64,000 bases of DNA from Pseudomonas sp. L5B5. Its GTDB lineage: Bacteria; Pseudomonadota; Gammaproteobacteria; Pseudomonadales; Pseudomonadaceae. The notes under the pieces are model-generated. The model ran no database searches, was not told the origin of the DNA, and worked only from the letters and a program-made list of their open reading frames with translations. The stretch lies in the NCBI RefSeq assembly GCF_020520285.1, contig NZ_CP084742.1, positions 1,240,001-1,304,000 on the forward strand, in the 5' to 3' direction. Below, piece by piece: positions 18,222-27,556 of this stretch; position 1 is the stretch's first letter, and each line of letters begins with the position of its first letter. A program made the translations under genes and the position numbers.

Positions 18222-19535
18222 TCAGTTGCGCCCTGCGGACCACGGCGCCGGCAGGCTCAGGCGAAAGCGCGCCCCGCCCAGCGGCGAGGCTTCCACGGTC
18301 AGCGTGCCGTCCTGGGCCTCCAGGGCCCGGCGACTGATGGCCAGGCCCAGGCCGAAACCACCGGTGGAGCGATCGCGGCTGCGATCCAGGCGATAGAAGG
18401 GTTCGAACACCCGTTCGCGCTCGTCGTCGGGGATGCCGATGCCATCGTCGTCGACCCAGATCTCGCAGCCTGCATCACTCACCAGCACCCCCACCTGGAT
18501 GCGTTTCTCGCAATAGCGGGTGGCATTGCGCAACAGGTTCTGCAGGGCCCGGGCCGTCAGCCGCGGATCCAGGGTGAAACGCTCCAGGGTGCCGTGCAGC
18601 AGGACGTCGATGACCACGTCCGATTCGAGCTCGTCGTCGACGCTGCCCAGGATGCTGTCGATGAACTCGTCCAGCGCCACCTCAATCTGTTCCGGCAAGC
18701 TGGCCGGGTTCTGCAGGCGACTGTAGGACAGCAGCTCGAGCACCAGTTCATCCAGCTCGCGGATGTGCGCCACCAGCCCTTGCAGACGCTCGCGACTGGC
18801 CGCAGGCAATTCATCGGAGAGCACCAGGGCCAGGCCGAAGTCCAGCCGGGTCAGGGGCGTGCGCAACTCGTGGGACACCGCATTGAGCAGGTCGCGCTGC
18901 TGGTTCAAGAGCTTTTCGATGTCGCCGGCCATGGTGTCGAACACATGGGCCAGGCTGCCGATGTTGGAACTGGCGGGCAATCGCGTACGTTCGTCCAGGT
19001 GGCCCTTGCCGAAACGCTCGGCAGTGCGCTTGAGGCGCTCCAGGTCACGCCAGTGGGGTCTGACCCACAGCAGCAGGCAGGCCAGCAGTACCGCGACGAT
19101 CAGGACGTTCATGCTCCAGTACAGCAGGTTGACGTCCAGCGGGTCCGGCGGCACCACCAGCTTGACCGCCCACTGCTCGTCCAGCGGCGAGACCGCCAGG
19201 GTCAGCGAACCCCAGTCGCCCACCCGCACCGCCTTCTCGCCAGCACGCAGGAGCGCGCGCTCGTCGCGGCTGAAGTCCGGATCGTCGATGCGCACCAGGG
19301 CCACCTGCAGCGGATGGAAGTCCTCGTCCAGCTGCTTGGCCAGCGCAGGCCACTGCGGCGCTGGCACCGAGCGGAACTGCTCCTGGATCAGCCTCTGCAA
19401 GCCACGGGACTGTTCCAGGCTGTAGTCGATGAATCGTTCGTGAAAGACCTTGATCACCAGGTCAGGGATCAGGTACATCGCCGCACTGAAAGCCACGATG
19501 GTGATCAGGTACAGCCGGACCAGGATGCGCAGCAT
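18222..19535 (-). CDS. Sensor histidine kinase (OmpR-partner type, RstB-like)
   Basis: The ATG at 19535 gives 437 residues: one N-terminal membrane segment (about 4-24), a periplasmic domain, a second membrane segment (about 137-158), HAMP, a His-kinase A domain (LNAVSHELRTPLTRLDF) and the ATPase domain with N box (LQNLLRNATRYC), G1 (VDDDGIGIP) and G2 (GGFGLGLAI). It would autophosphorylate the H-box His and pass phosphate to the response regulator encoded just upstream (4-nt gap). The signal is unknown. The pair is divergent from an RND efflux operon, its likely target. Confidence 0.92.
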   Translation of the reverse strand: MLRILVRLYLITIVAFSAAMYLIPDLVIKVFHERFIDYSLEQSRGLQRLIQEQFRSVPAPQWPALAKQLDEDFHPLQVALVRIDDPDFSRDERALLRAGEKAVRVGDWGSLTLAVSPLDEQWAVKLVVPPDPLDVNLLYWSMNVLIVAVLLACLLLWVRPHWRDLERLKRTAERFGKGHLDERTRLPASSNIGSLAHVFDTMAGDIEKLLNQQRDLLNAVSHELRTPLTRLDFGLALVLSDELPAASRERLQGLVAHIRELDELVLELLSYSRLQNPASLPEQIEVALDEFIDSILGSVDDELESDVVIDVLLHGTLERFTLDPRLTARALQNLLRNATRYCEKRIQVGVLVSDAGCEIWVDDDGIGIPDDERERVFEPFYRLDRSRDRSTGGFGLGLAISRRALEAQDGTLTVEASPLGGARFRLSLPAPWSAGRN

Positions 19536-19539
19536 GGAA

Positions 19540-20241
19540 TCAGCATTCCCACTCGGAACGGCTGAACAGGTAACCCTTGCCCCATACCGTCTTGATCTTG
19601 CGGGCTTCGCCCGCATGGTCGTCGAACTTGCGCCGCAGCTTGGAAATGGCCACGTCCACCGAACGATCGGTGCCGTTGAACTCGATGCCCCGCAGTCGCT
19701 GGAGAATCTGGTCGCGACTCAGGACTTCACCGGCATGCCGGGCCAGGACCACCAACAGGTTGTATTCGCCGCTGGACAGCTCCACCAGTTGCTCACGCCA
19801 GGTCACGGTGCGCTCCGACAGATCGATGCACAGGTTGCCCATGAGAATCCGGTCACTGGCGGTCTGCGGTTCGCTGAGGCTGCTGCGGCGCAACAGGGTG
19901 CGTACCCGGGCCAACAACACTCGCGGCTCGCAGGGTTTTGTCACATAGTCGTCGGCGCCCATTTCCAGGCCCAGCACCTGGTCATGGCTGTCATCGCGGG
20001 CGGTCAGCATCAGGATCGGCAAGCTGGCCGAGTCGGCCCGCAGCAGCCGGCACACCTGCAGGCCATCGAGGCCCGGCAGCATCAGGTCGAGGATCACCAG
20101 GTCCGGGGGGTTGGTCCGGGCTCGCTCCCGGACCTGGTCGCCGCGACTGATGACGCTGACCTGGTAGCCGTTGCGCTCCAGGTAGCTGGCAATCAGTTCG
20201 GAGAGCGCGCAGTCGTCTTCGACAAGCAGGATATTGGCCAT
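19540..20241 (-). CDS. OmpR/PhoB-family response regulator
   Basis: The ATG at 20241 gives 233 residues; the frame is open upstream but that part reads as untranslated leader. The receiver domain has ANILLVEDD, the phosphoacceptor in VILDLMLPG and Lys in TKPCEPR. The C-terminal winged helix ends RSVDVAISKLRRKFDD and KTVWGKGYLFS. It probably controls its own operon and the divergent RND genes: phased TTCACA repeats, the spacing OmpR/PhoB proteins prefer, lie in between. Confidence 0.93.
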   Translation of the reverse strand: MANILLVEDDCALSELIASYLERNGYQVSVISRGDQVRERARTNPPDLVILDLMLPGLDGLQVCRLLRADSASLPILMLTARDDSHDQVLGLEMGADDYVTKPCEPRVLLARVRTLLRRSSLSEPQTASDRILMGNLCIDLSERTVTWREQLVELSSGEYNLLVVLARHAGEVLSRDQILQRLRGIEFNGTDRSVDVAISKLRRKFDDHAGEARKIKTVWGKGYLFSRSEWEC

Positions 20242-20356
20242 GGAAGAAAAATCTTTGTTGAAGAAATACCAAAGGCCGGCGTTATCAATGGATACGCCGG
20301 GTAAAAGCAGCAAGGCAGCCAAGCATATACAACAGAGCCCCGGCCGGCTCGTGCGC

Positions 20357-20393
20357 TTCACATTTTTTCACACAGCGGCTACATAGCTTCACA
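20357..20393. promoter_or_regulatory. Phased TTCACA direct repeats, likely response-regulator site
   Basis: TTCACA is present at 20357, 20367 and 20388, i.e. 10 and 21 bp apart (one and two helical turns). The outer two share the longer GCTTCACA. The block lies between the divergent regulator (20241) and the RND adaptor (20447), 54-90 nt upstream of the latter. Confidence 0.6.
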
Positions 20394-20446
20394 GCGCCTT
20401 AACCCCCCTGCCCTTAGCATGCGGGGTTCATCATTGGGGTATCAGT

Positions 20447-21601
20447 ATGTCGAACACACTCTTTGCGCCGCTTTGCCTGCTGGTCATGGCCGCGGCGCTG
20501 AGCGCCTGCGGCCAGTCCAGCGGCGAGCAGAAACCGGCACCGGCCAAGGTCCGGACCGAAATCGTGCGCAGCCAGGCCTTGTCCATCACCAGCGAGCTGA
20601 GCGGACGGATCGCCGCGCCGCGCATCGCCGAAGTCCGTGCCCGAGTAGCCGGCGTGGTGCTGCAGCGGACTTTCCGCGAAGGCTCGGACGTCAAGCAGGG
20701 CGACGTACTGTTTCGCATCGACCCGGCGCCATTCAAGGCCGACCTGGACAGCGCCGTGGCCAGCCTGCGCAAGGCCGAGGCCACGGCGTTCCAGGCGCAG
20801 CTGCAGGAGCAGCGCTACTCCAAGCTGATCGCCGACCAGGCCATCAGCGGCCAGGAATACGACAACGCCCGGGCCACGGCGCGCCAGGCCACCGCCGAAG
20901 TCGCCGCCAATCAGGCGGCGGTGCAGCGCGCCAAGCTCAACCTCGGCTATGCCACCGTCACCGCGCCGATCTCCGGCCGGGTCGGCCGTGCCCTGGTCAC
21001 CGAAGGCGCCCTGGTGGGCCAAGGCGAAAGCACGCCCCTGGCGCTGATCCAGCAGCTGGACCCGATCCACGCCGACCTGACCCAGTCCACCCGCGAGCTC
21101 AACGAGCTGCGCCGGGCCTTGCGCGCCGGGCAGTTGCAACAGGTCGGCAAGGACCAGGCCAAGGCCACCCTGATCCAGGACGACGGCAGCCTCTACCCGT
21201 TGCCGGGCAAGCTGCTGTTCACCGATATCAGCGTCGATCCGGGCACCGGCCAGATCACCCTGCGCAGCGAGTTCCCCAACCCCGAACTGGACCTGCTGCC
21301 CGGCAGCTTCGTCCGGGTCCGCCTGGAGCAGGCGGTCAACCGCCAAGGCATCAGCGTGCCGCAGCGGGCCATCCAGCGCGACGGCGCCGGCATTGCCCAG
21401 GTGCTGCTGGTGGATACCGACAACCGCGTCGTGCAGCACGCCGTCCACCTGGGTGGCGTGCAACAGGACCGCTGGATCGTCACCGATGGCCTCAAGCCCG
21501 GTGACCGGATCATCGTCGAGGGCTTGCAGCACGCCCGTCCGGGCGAACAAGTGGAAATCGATGACGCCCCCCTCGCCCACGTCCAGAACCCAGGCCAGTA
21601 G
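20447..21601 (+). CDS. RND efflux periplasmic adaptor (membrane fusion protein)
   Basis: The 384-residue protein is a MexA/AcrA-type lipoprotein: signal peptide with lipobox LSAC, a barrel-sandwich lipoyl domain (RVAGVVLQRTF, later TAPISGRVGRALVTEGALVG), a coiled-coil hairpin and the C-terminal beta-barrel. It joins the inner-membrane pump encoded 9 nt downstream to an outer-membrane channel. No outer-membrane factor gene follows, so the pump must borrow one (OprM-like) from elsewhere. Expression is probably set by the divergent two-component system. Confidence 0.93.
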   Translation: MSNTLFAPLCLLVMAAALSACGQSSGEQKPAPAKVRTEIVRSQALSITSELSGRIAAPRIAEVRARVAGVVLQRTFREGSDVKQGDVLFRIDPAPFKADLDSAVASLRKAEATAFQAQLQEQRYSKLIADQAISGQEYDNARATARQATAEVAANQAAVQRAKLNLGYATVTAPISGRVGRALVTEGALVGQGESTPLALIQQLDPIHADLTQSTRELNELRRALRAGQLQQVGKDQAKATLIQDDGSLYPLPGKLLFTDISVDPGTGQITLRSEFPNPELDLLPGSFVRVRLEQAVNRQGISVPQRAIQRDGAGIAQVLLVDTDNRVVQHAVHLGGVQQDRWIVTDGLKPGDRIIVEGLQHARPGEQVEIDDAPLAHVQNPGQ

Positions 21602-21610
21602 GTAGTACAG

Positions 21611-24600
21611 ATGCCGCAATTCTTCATTGACCGCCCGGTGTTCGCCTGGGTGGTGGCCTTCTTCATCCTGCTCGGCGGCGCCCTGGCGATTCCCCAATTG
21701 CCCGTGGCGCAGTACCCCAACGTCGCTCCGCCGCAGATCGAACTGTCCGCCACCTACCCGGGCGCCTCGGCCCAGACGATGGACGAGTCGGTGGTCAGCC
21801 TGATCGAGCAGGAGCTCAACGGGGCCGACCACCTGCTGTACTTCTCGTCCCAGAGCAGCCTGGGCAGCGCCACCATCACCGCCACCTTCCAACCGGGCAC
21901 CAACCCGGAACTGGCCCAGGTGGATGTGCAGAACCGCCTCAAGGCCGTCGAGCCACGCCTGCCCCAGGCCGTGACCCAGCAAGGCCTGCAAGTGGAGAAG
22001 GTGTCCGCCGGCTTCCTGCTGCTGATCACCTTGAGCTCCAATGACGGGCGCCTGGACGAGGTCGCGCTCAGCGACTACATGGCGCGCAGCGTGCTGAACG
22101 AAATCCGCCGCGTGGATGGCGTCGGCAAGGCCCAGTTGTATGGCGCCGAACGGGCCATGCGAATCTGGCTCGACCCGCAGAAACTGATCGGCTTCAACCT
22201 GACCCCGGCCGACGTCAACGCTGCCGTCGCCGCCCAGAATGCCCAGGTGCCGGCCGGTAGCATCGGCGACCTGCCAGGCCCCTCCAGCCAGGAAATCACT
22301 GCCACCGTCCTGGTCAAGGGCCAGCTGAGCAATCCGGAAGAATTCGCCGACATCGTCCTGAAGGCCAACCCGGATGGCTCCACCGTGCGCATCGGCGACG
22401 TGGCGCGGGTGGAAGTGGGCAGCCAGGAATACCAGTTCGGTACGCGCCTGAACGGCAAGCAGTCCACCGCCGTCGGCGTGCAACTGTCCCCGGGCGCCAA
22501 CGCGCTGAGTACCGCGACTCTGATCCGGGCAAAGATGGATGAGCTGTCGCGCTACTTCCCCGCGGGCGTGGAATACAAGATCCCCTACGACACCTCGCCG
22601 TTCGTCAAGGTCTCGATCACCAAGGTGCTCTACACCCTGCTCGAGGCCATGGTCCTGGTGTTCCTGGTGATGCTGCTGTTCCTGCAGAACATCCGCTACA
22701 CCCTGATCCCGACCCTGGTGGTGCCAGTGGCGCTGATGGGCACCTTCGCCACCATGCTGGCCCTGGGTTTCTCCATCAACGTGCTGACCATGTTCGGCAT
22801 GGTGCTGGCCATCGGCATCCTGGTGGACGATGCCATCGTGGTGGTGGAGAACGTCGAGCGGATCATGGCCAACGAAGGCCTGCCGCCCAAGGAGGCCACA
22901 CGCAAGGCGATGAAGCAGATCACCGGTGCAATCATCGGCATCACCCTGGTGCTGGTGGCGGTGTTCATTCCCATGGCCTTCATGCCCGGCTCCGTCGGGG
23001 TGATCTACCAGCAGTTCTCGCTGTCCATGGCCACCTCGATCCTGTTCTCGGCGTTCCTGGCCCTGACACTGACCCCAGCCCTGTGCGCGACCCTGCTCAA
23101 GCCCGTCGCTGCCGGCGAGCACCACGAACGCAGTGGTTTCTTCGGCTGGTTCAACCGGCGCTTCGAGCGCCTGACCGACCGCTACCAGGGCGGCGTGGCC
23201 TATGCCCTCAAGCGCAGCGGACGCTACCTGCTGATCTACCTGGCGCTGCTGGTGGTCATGGCGCTGCTGTTCGCCCGCCTGCCCTCCTCGTTCCTGCCGG
23301 TCGAAGACCAGGGCTACACCATCACCGATATCCAGCTGCCCCCGGGTGCCAGCCAGAACCGCACCATCGGCGTGGTGGAACAGATCGAGGCACACAACGC
23401 CTCGGAACCGGGCGTGGGCGACAGCACCATCATCCTGGGCTTCAGCTTCTCGGGTAACGGGCAGAACGCGGCACTGGCCTTCACCACGCTCAAGGACTGG
23501 TCACAACGGGGCCGCGACGACTCGGCGATGAGCATCGCCGACCGCGCGACCGCAGCCTTCAGCCAGATCAAGGACGCCGTGGCCTACGCCATCCTGCCGC
23601 CACCGATCGACGGCCTCGGGACATCCAGCGGCTTCGAGTTCCGCCTGCAGGACCGGGGCGGCGTCGGCCATGCAACGCTGATGCAGGCCCGTAGCGATCT
23701 GCTGCTGGCGGCTGAAAAGAGCCCGATCCTGGCCAACGTCCGGGAGAACGCCCTGGCCGAGGCGCCCCAGGTGCAACTGGCGGTCGACCGCAAGCAAGCC
23801 AATGCCCTGGGCGTGTCCTTCGCCGACATCGGCAGCCTGCTGTCCACCGCCCTGGGCTCGGCCTACATCAATGACTTCCCCAACCAGGGAAGGATGCAGC
23901 GGGTGGTGATCCAGGCCGAGGGCGACCAGCGCAGCCAGGTCGAGGACCTCCTGCGCCTGAACGTGCGCAACAAGGAAGGCAAGATGGTGCCGCTGTCGGC
24001 GTTCGTCAGCGCCAGCTGGAAACTGGGGCCTGCGCAATTGACCCGCTACAACGGCTACCCGGCGATCAGCGTGTCGGGCGAGCCGGCACCGGGTCACAGC
24101 ACCGGCCAAGCCATGCAGGAGGTCGAGCGCCTGGTGGCCCAGCTGCCGAACGGCCTGGGCCTGGAGTGGACCGGCCTGTCGTTGCAGGAACGCTTGTCGG
24201 GCAGCCAGGCCCCACTGCTGCTGGGGCTGTCGCTGCTGATCGTGTTCCTGTGCCTGGCGGCGCTCTACGAGAGCTGGTCGATCCCGGCCTCGGTGCTGCT
24301 GGTGGTGCCATTGGGCGTGCTGGGCGCAGTGCTGGCGGTGAGCTTGCGCGGCATGCCCAACGACGTGTTCTTCAAGGTGGGCCTGATCACCATCATCGGC
24401 CTGTCGGCGAAGAACGCGATCCTGATCATCGAGTTCGCCAAGAGCCTGCACGACGAAGGCCACGACCTGCTGGACGCGACCCTGCAGGCCGCCCGCCTGC
24501 GCTTGCGGCCGATCGTCATGACCTCCCTGGCATTCATCCTCGGCGTGGTGCCCCTGGCCATCGCCACCGGCGCCAGCTCCGCCAGCCAGCAGGCCATCGG

Positions 24601-24703
24601 CACCGGGGTGATCGGCGGCATGATCACCGCGACCCTGGCAGTGATCTTCGTCCCGGTATTCTTCGTGGTGGTGATGAAACTGGTGAAACGCGGCTCGCGG
24701 TAG
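21611..24703 (+). CDS. RND (HAE1 family) multidrug efflux pump, inner-membrane subunit
   Basis: The 1030-residue protein is a complete HAE1-type RND pump: N-terminal FFIDRPVFAWVVAFFILLGG, the family motif LAIGILVDDAIVVVENVER in TM4 with the proton-relay Asp pair, and the second-half LSAKNAILIIEFAK in TM10. Two large periplasmic loops lie after TM1 and TM7. It resembles MexD/MexF/AcrB-type proteins more than heavy-metal pumps. Substrates cannot be predicted. It is the last gene of a two-gene operon with the adaptor. Confidence 0.94.
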   Translation: MPQFFIDRPVFAWVVAFFILLGGALAIPQLPVAQYPNVAPPQIELSATYPGASAQTMDESVVSLIEQELNGADHLLYFSSQSSLGSATITATFQPGTNPELAQVDVQNRLKAVEPRLPQAVTQQGLQVEKVSAGFLLLITLSSNDGRLDEVALSDYMARSVLNEIRRVDGVGKAQLYGAERAMRIWLDPQKLIGFNLTPADVNAAVAAQNAQVPAGSIGDLPGPSSQEITATVLVKGQLSNPEEFADIVLKANPDGSTVRIGDVARVEVGSQEYQFGTRLNGKQSTAVGVQLSPGANALSTATLIRAKMDELSRYFPAGVEYKIPYDTSPFVKVSITKVLYTLLEAMVLVFLVMLLFLQNIRYTLIPTLVVPVALMGTFATMLALGFSINVLTMFGMVLAIGILVDDAIVVVENVERIMANEGLPPKEATRKAMKQITGAIIGITLVLVAVFIPMAFMPGSVGVIYQQFSLSMATSILFSAFLALTLTPALCATLLKPVAAGEHHERSGFFGWFNRRFERLTDRYQGGVAYALKRSGRYLLIYLALLVVMALLFARLPSSFLPVEDQGYTITDIQLPPGASQNRTIGVVEQIEAHNASEPGVGDSTIILGFSFSGNGQNAALAFTTLKDWSQRGRDDSAMSIADRATAAFSQIKDAVAYAILPPPIDGLGTSSGFEFRLQDRGGVGHATLMQARSDLLLAAEKSPILANVRENALAEAPQVQLAVDRKQANALGVSFADIGSLLSTALGSAYINDFPNQGRMQRVVIQAEGDQRSQVEDLLRLNVRNKEGKMVPLSAFVSASWKLGPAQLTRYNGYPAISVSGEPAPGHSTGQAMQEVERLVAQLPNGLGLEWTGLSLQERLSGSQAPLLLGLSLLIVFLCLAALYESWSIPASVLLVVPLGVLGAVLAVSLRGMPNDVFFKVGLITIIGLSAKNAILIIEFAKSLHDEGHDLLDATLQAARLRLRPIVMTSLAFILGVVPLAIATGASSASQQAIGTGVIGGMITATLAVIFVPVFFVVVMKLVKRGSR

Positions 24704-24736
24704 CCGCTAAGCGACCGGCCGCTGCCTCGCCTCGTG

Positions 24737-24857
24737 TCGCCGCTGCCGCAGGCTGCGCACGACCGCGCAGCGGGCGCCAGCGGTGAGCCAGGCAGACCGC
24801 GATGCCACGGCCGCTGCGCGACCGGTCGCAGCCTCGCGGGCTCGGCAGCGGCTACAG
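24737..24857. repeat. REPIN-like inverted pair
   Basis: Two related arms, TCGCCGCTGCCGCAGGCTGC from 24737 and one ending CTCGGCAGCGGCTACAGG at 24857, lie between the convergent RND pump and GNAT genes. They belong to the same family as the copies at 9094, 11909 and 13224. The gap 24704-24858 holds nothing else that I can recognise. Confidence 0.6.
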
Positions 24858-24858
24858 G

Positions 24859-25371
24859 TCAGGCCTGGTGACGCAGGCGGGCCATGCTCAGCACGTCGAT
24901 GTACCGGCCATCACGGATGGCGTAGTCACGCAACTGGCCTTCGGTCTCGAAACCGAACTTGTGATACAGGCCGATGGCCGGCAGGTTGTCGGCATACACC
25001 GTCAGCTCGACCCGGCGCAGGTTCATCCAGTTGTCCGCCACCTCCAGCACTGCCGCCAGCAGGCGACTGCCGATGCCCTGGCGCTGCCAGGCCGACGCCA
25101 CCCCCATGCCGAAACTTGCGCAGTGGGAACGCCGCACCCGCGAGAACTGCTCCAGGCTGCAACTGCCAATCACCGTCCCCTGGTGCAACGCCACCAGGGA
25201 CACCAGCCGCTCGTTGTCCTGCCCCAGGCGCTTGCGCCACAACTCGCGGGACTGGTAAGGCATCTGCAGGGTCTGGCTGGCCACTGTCGGCTCGCTGTAC
25301 AGCGCCGTCACCCCATCAAGGTGAATGTCGTTGAAACGCTCGATGACAATGGTAGCGGGTGAGCTGGGCAT
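24859..25371 (-). CDS. GNAT N-acetyltransferase, AaaT/YhhY-like
   Basis: The ATG at 25371 gives 170 residues, the size of E. coli YhhY (AaaT, L-amino acid N-acetyltransferase). Shared features are the segment SQTLQMPYQSRELWRKRL, the acetyl-CoA binding loop (WQRQGIGSRLLAAVLEVADNW) and RRVELTVYADNLPAIGLYHKFGFETEG. It probably acetylates an amino acid such as phenylalanine or methionine, or a toxic analogue. It is a single gene. Confidence 0.85.
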   Translation of the reverse strand: MPSSPATIVIERFNDIHLDGVTALYSEPTVASQTLQMPYQSRELWRKRLGQDNERLVSLVALHQGTVIGSCSLEQFSRVRRSHCASFGMGVASAWQRQGIGSRLLAAVLEVADNWMNLRRVELTVYADNLPAIGLYHKFGFETEGQLRDYAIRDGRYIDVLSMARLRHQA

Positions 25372-25443
25372 GGCGGGTCGTCCTTGTCGATGGAATGGCC
25401 ACCGAGTGTAAGACGTCAAACCCGGCCCTGGCGAGGCCGCCCT

Positions 25444-26421
25444 TCAGGCAAACCAGTCCTCACGCTCGGTGAAGGTGTGCATGATCAATTCCACCAGTTG
25501 CTGCACCTCGGCCTCGTGCTGTACCTGGGCACTCATCGCCAGCCAGGCGCGGCGCTGCATGCTTTCGCCGAACAGGCCGGGCAAGGCGGTCAGGCCCCGG
25601 TCGAAGCGGCTGATGTACTGCGGCAACAGGCCGATGCAGGCGCTGCAGCGGATCATTTCCAGCATCAGTTCATAGGAATGCACGTGCACCACGCCGGCCA
25701 GGCGCGAATCCACCAGGCTGTTCCACGGGCGGAAGGGTTCGATCTGGCGGTCGTGCTGCCACTGCACCAGCATGTAGTCGGCCAGGTCGTCGACGCTGTC
25801 GGGACGCGCCGCCACCCGCGAATAGCGCTTGGCGATGTGCGGCAGGTAGTCGATGCGCGCCAGGGGCAAGGGCTCGCGGATGGCGAAGCTGGGCCCCGGC
25901 AAGGGCGAATCCTCGGCCGCCAGCCACAGCACCAGGTCAGCGCTCAGGGCCTGCAGCGACAGGTCGCTGTCGATGGAGATGATTTCCAGGCGCGCACTGG
26001 CGTTGCGCCGCAGCAAGGCGATCAGGTCGCGACCGAGGATGTCGTGCAGGAGGGTCTCGGCCACCGCCAGGCGAATCAGCGGCTGCTCGATCACCGGCAA
26101 GCGCCGCTGATGGGCCAGGGCGATCAGTTGGGCCTGCAATTGCAGGCCTTCGCGGCTCAGGCTCAAGGCATTGCCCTGATAGCAGAACAATGAGCGCCGC
26201 AGGTGCTCCTCCAGCAGGGCCAGTTGCTTGCGCAACAGGGTGGCCTTGATGTTCAGGCTGCGGGCCGCCTGCATGAAGCACCCGCAGCGAGCACTCACCA
26301 GAAAGTACTGGGCGACCTCCGGATCGATCCCGGCCGCCAGTGCCAGCCAGGCTTCCCGGGGTTCCTGGGGAACGCTGTAGGGGACAACGCCCTGGAGTGG
26401 AGCAGGTTCGAGAAATGACAT
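25444..26421 (-). CDS. LysR-type transcriptional regulator linked to the TpsB/ExbBD cluster
   Basis: The ATG at 26421 gives 325 residues. An N-terminal winged helix (about 38-95: YFLVSARCGCFMQAARSLNIKATLLRKQL) is preceded by a 30-residue extension, and an effector-binding domain follows. The HTH is diverged from typical LysR proteins but the layout is kept. It follows the PpiC gene by 178 nt on the same strand, as I recall for the LysR gene next to the P. aeruginosa pdt locus. It may control that cluster. Its ligand is unknown. Confidence 0.75.
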   Translation of the reverse strand: MSFLEPAPLQGVVPYSVPQEPREAWLALAAGIDPEVAQYFLVSARCGCFMQAARSLNIKATLLRKQLALLEEHLRRSLFCYQGNALSLSREGLQLQAQLIALAHQRRLPVIEQPLIRLAVAETLLHDILGRDLIALLRRNASARLEIISIDSDLSLQALSADLVLWLAAEDSPLPGPSFAIREPLPLARIDYLPHIAKRYSRVAARPDSVDDLADYMLVQWQHDRQIEPFRPWNSLVDSRLAGVVHVHSYELMLEMIRCSACIGLLPQYISRFDRGLTALPGLFGESMQRRAWLAMSAQVQHEAEVQQLVELIMHTFTEREDWFA

Positions 26422-26599
26422 CGGTGACTCCCTGTCTTGTTGAGTGTTGCTTCCTTGGCTTGCGCCGTTGCTGGCGTCCGGCTGGCCACGGCTGCACGCG
26501 CCATGACCCGCCCCGCCCTGTCCAGAAACCACGTGGAGCGGGCCGCAGCCGTGCCCCGCAGGAGGGAACCGCCCGGTGTTCGCGCCCCACGTGGGCCGG

Positions 26600-27556
26600 T
26601 TACTTGGTTTTTTCCTCCAGGACCTGGTTGAGCACCGCACCATCGATGCTCAGGGTCGCGGTATTGAGCATGCCCTCCAGGTAGGCCTTGGCGATCTGCT
26701 CCTGGCGCTGGGCACGCAAGGCCTGGGTCAGGCGCTCGCGCACCTCGTCCAGGCTGGCGGTACGCGCCGGCTGCTGCTCGGTCAGCTTGAGCACATGAAA
26801 ACCTGCCGCGCTCTGTACCACCTCGGACACCGCCCCCACCTTGAGCCGAGCTACCGCCCCGCGCACCTCCGGCACCAGTTGCTGCAGGGGCTGCAGGCCC
26901 GAGTCCCCGCCCCGCCGGGCACTGTCCGGGTCCTGGGAGTACTGCGCGGCCAGGGCGGCGAAGTCACCCGGAGCGGCCTGGGCCTTACGCCCGATCTCCT
27001 GGGCCTGGCGCCGCACCGACTCCAGCATCTGGGGCTCGGCCACCGCAAGGAAGATCTGGCTGACCCGGTACAACGGCGGGGTCAGCCAGGCCGACTTGCC
27101 ACTGTCATAGGCCTGCTGCAACTCGGCGGCGCTGGGGTAATCCGCCGGTACCTGGCTGACGGACTGCATGTAGTCGCGAAAGACGATCTGCTCGGTGGCG
27201 GCGCGAGTCTGCTGCTCCACTTCCGGGCGCTGTCGCCAGCCCTGGGCGTCGGCCTGCTCCAGCACGGCCTTCTGGGCCAGGCGCGAGCGAATCCAGGTTT
27301 CCAGGGCCGGGCGATTGCCCCGCAGTTGCTCACGGGCCTCCTCGGGCAGGCTGGCGAACAGGTCCTGGAGTTCCGGCACCGCGACCTGCTGGTTGCCCAG
27401 GCGCGCCACAGCCGGGGCATTGGCCAGTTGCTGCAGCGCCGCCGGGGCGGGCTGCTGGGCCGCCACCGGATCGCTCCCCGGACGCAAGGCCAGACCCACT
27501 GCCAGGCCCAGCAGGGTCAGTGCCCCGGCACCGATCACCAGGGTCGGCTTCTTCAC
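26600..27556 (-). CDS. Periplasmic peptidyl-prolyl isomerase, parvulin (PpiC/SurA) type
   Basis: The GTG start at 27556 overlaps the stop codon of the upstream YbjN-like gene (GTGA), showing translational coupling. The 318-residue protein has an N-terminal membrane anchor or signal (about 7-25), a SurA-like helical chaperone region and one parvulin domain (YRVSQIFLAV ... GDFAALAAQYSQDPDSARRGGD ... VVQSAAGFHVLKL). It probably helps fold outer-membrane or secreted proteins. Its place at the end of the TpsB/ExbBD operon suggests service to that system's beta-barrels or its exoprotein. Confidence 0.88.
   Translation of the reverse strand: MKKPTLVIGAGALTLLGLAVGLALRPGSDPVAAQQPAPAALQQLANAPAVARLGNQQVAVPELQDLFASLPEEAREQLRGNRPALETWIRSRLAQKAVLEQADAQGWRQRPEVEQQTRAATEQIVFRDYMQSVSQVPADYPSAAELQQAYDSGKSAWLTPPLYRVSQIFLAVAEPQMLESVRRQAQEIGRKAQAAPGDFAALAAQYSQDPDSARRGGDSGLQPLQQLVPEVRGAVARLKVGAVSEVVQSAAGFHVLKLTEQQPARTASLDEVRERLTQALRAQRQEQIAKAYLEGMLNTATLSIDGAVLNQVLEEKTK

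Noticed and set aside
20414..23395. A 990-residue open frame on the minus strand antisense to the RND genes
   Set aside because: The plus-strand frames are complete RND proteins; the antisense translation is a compositional shadow.
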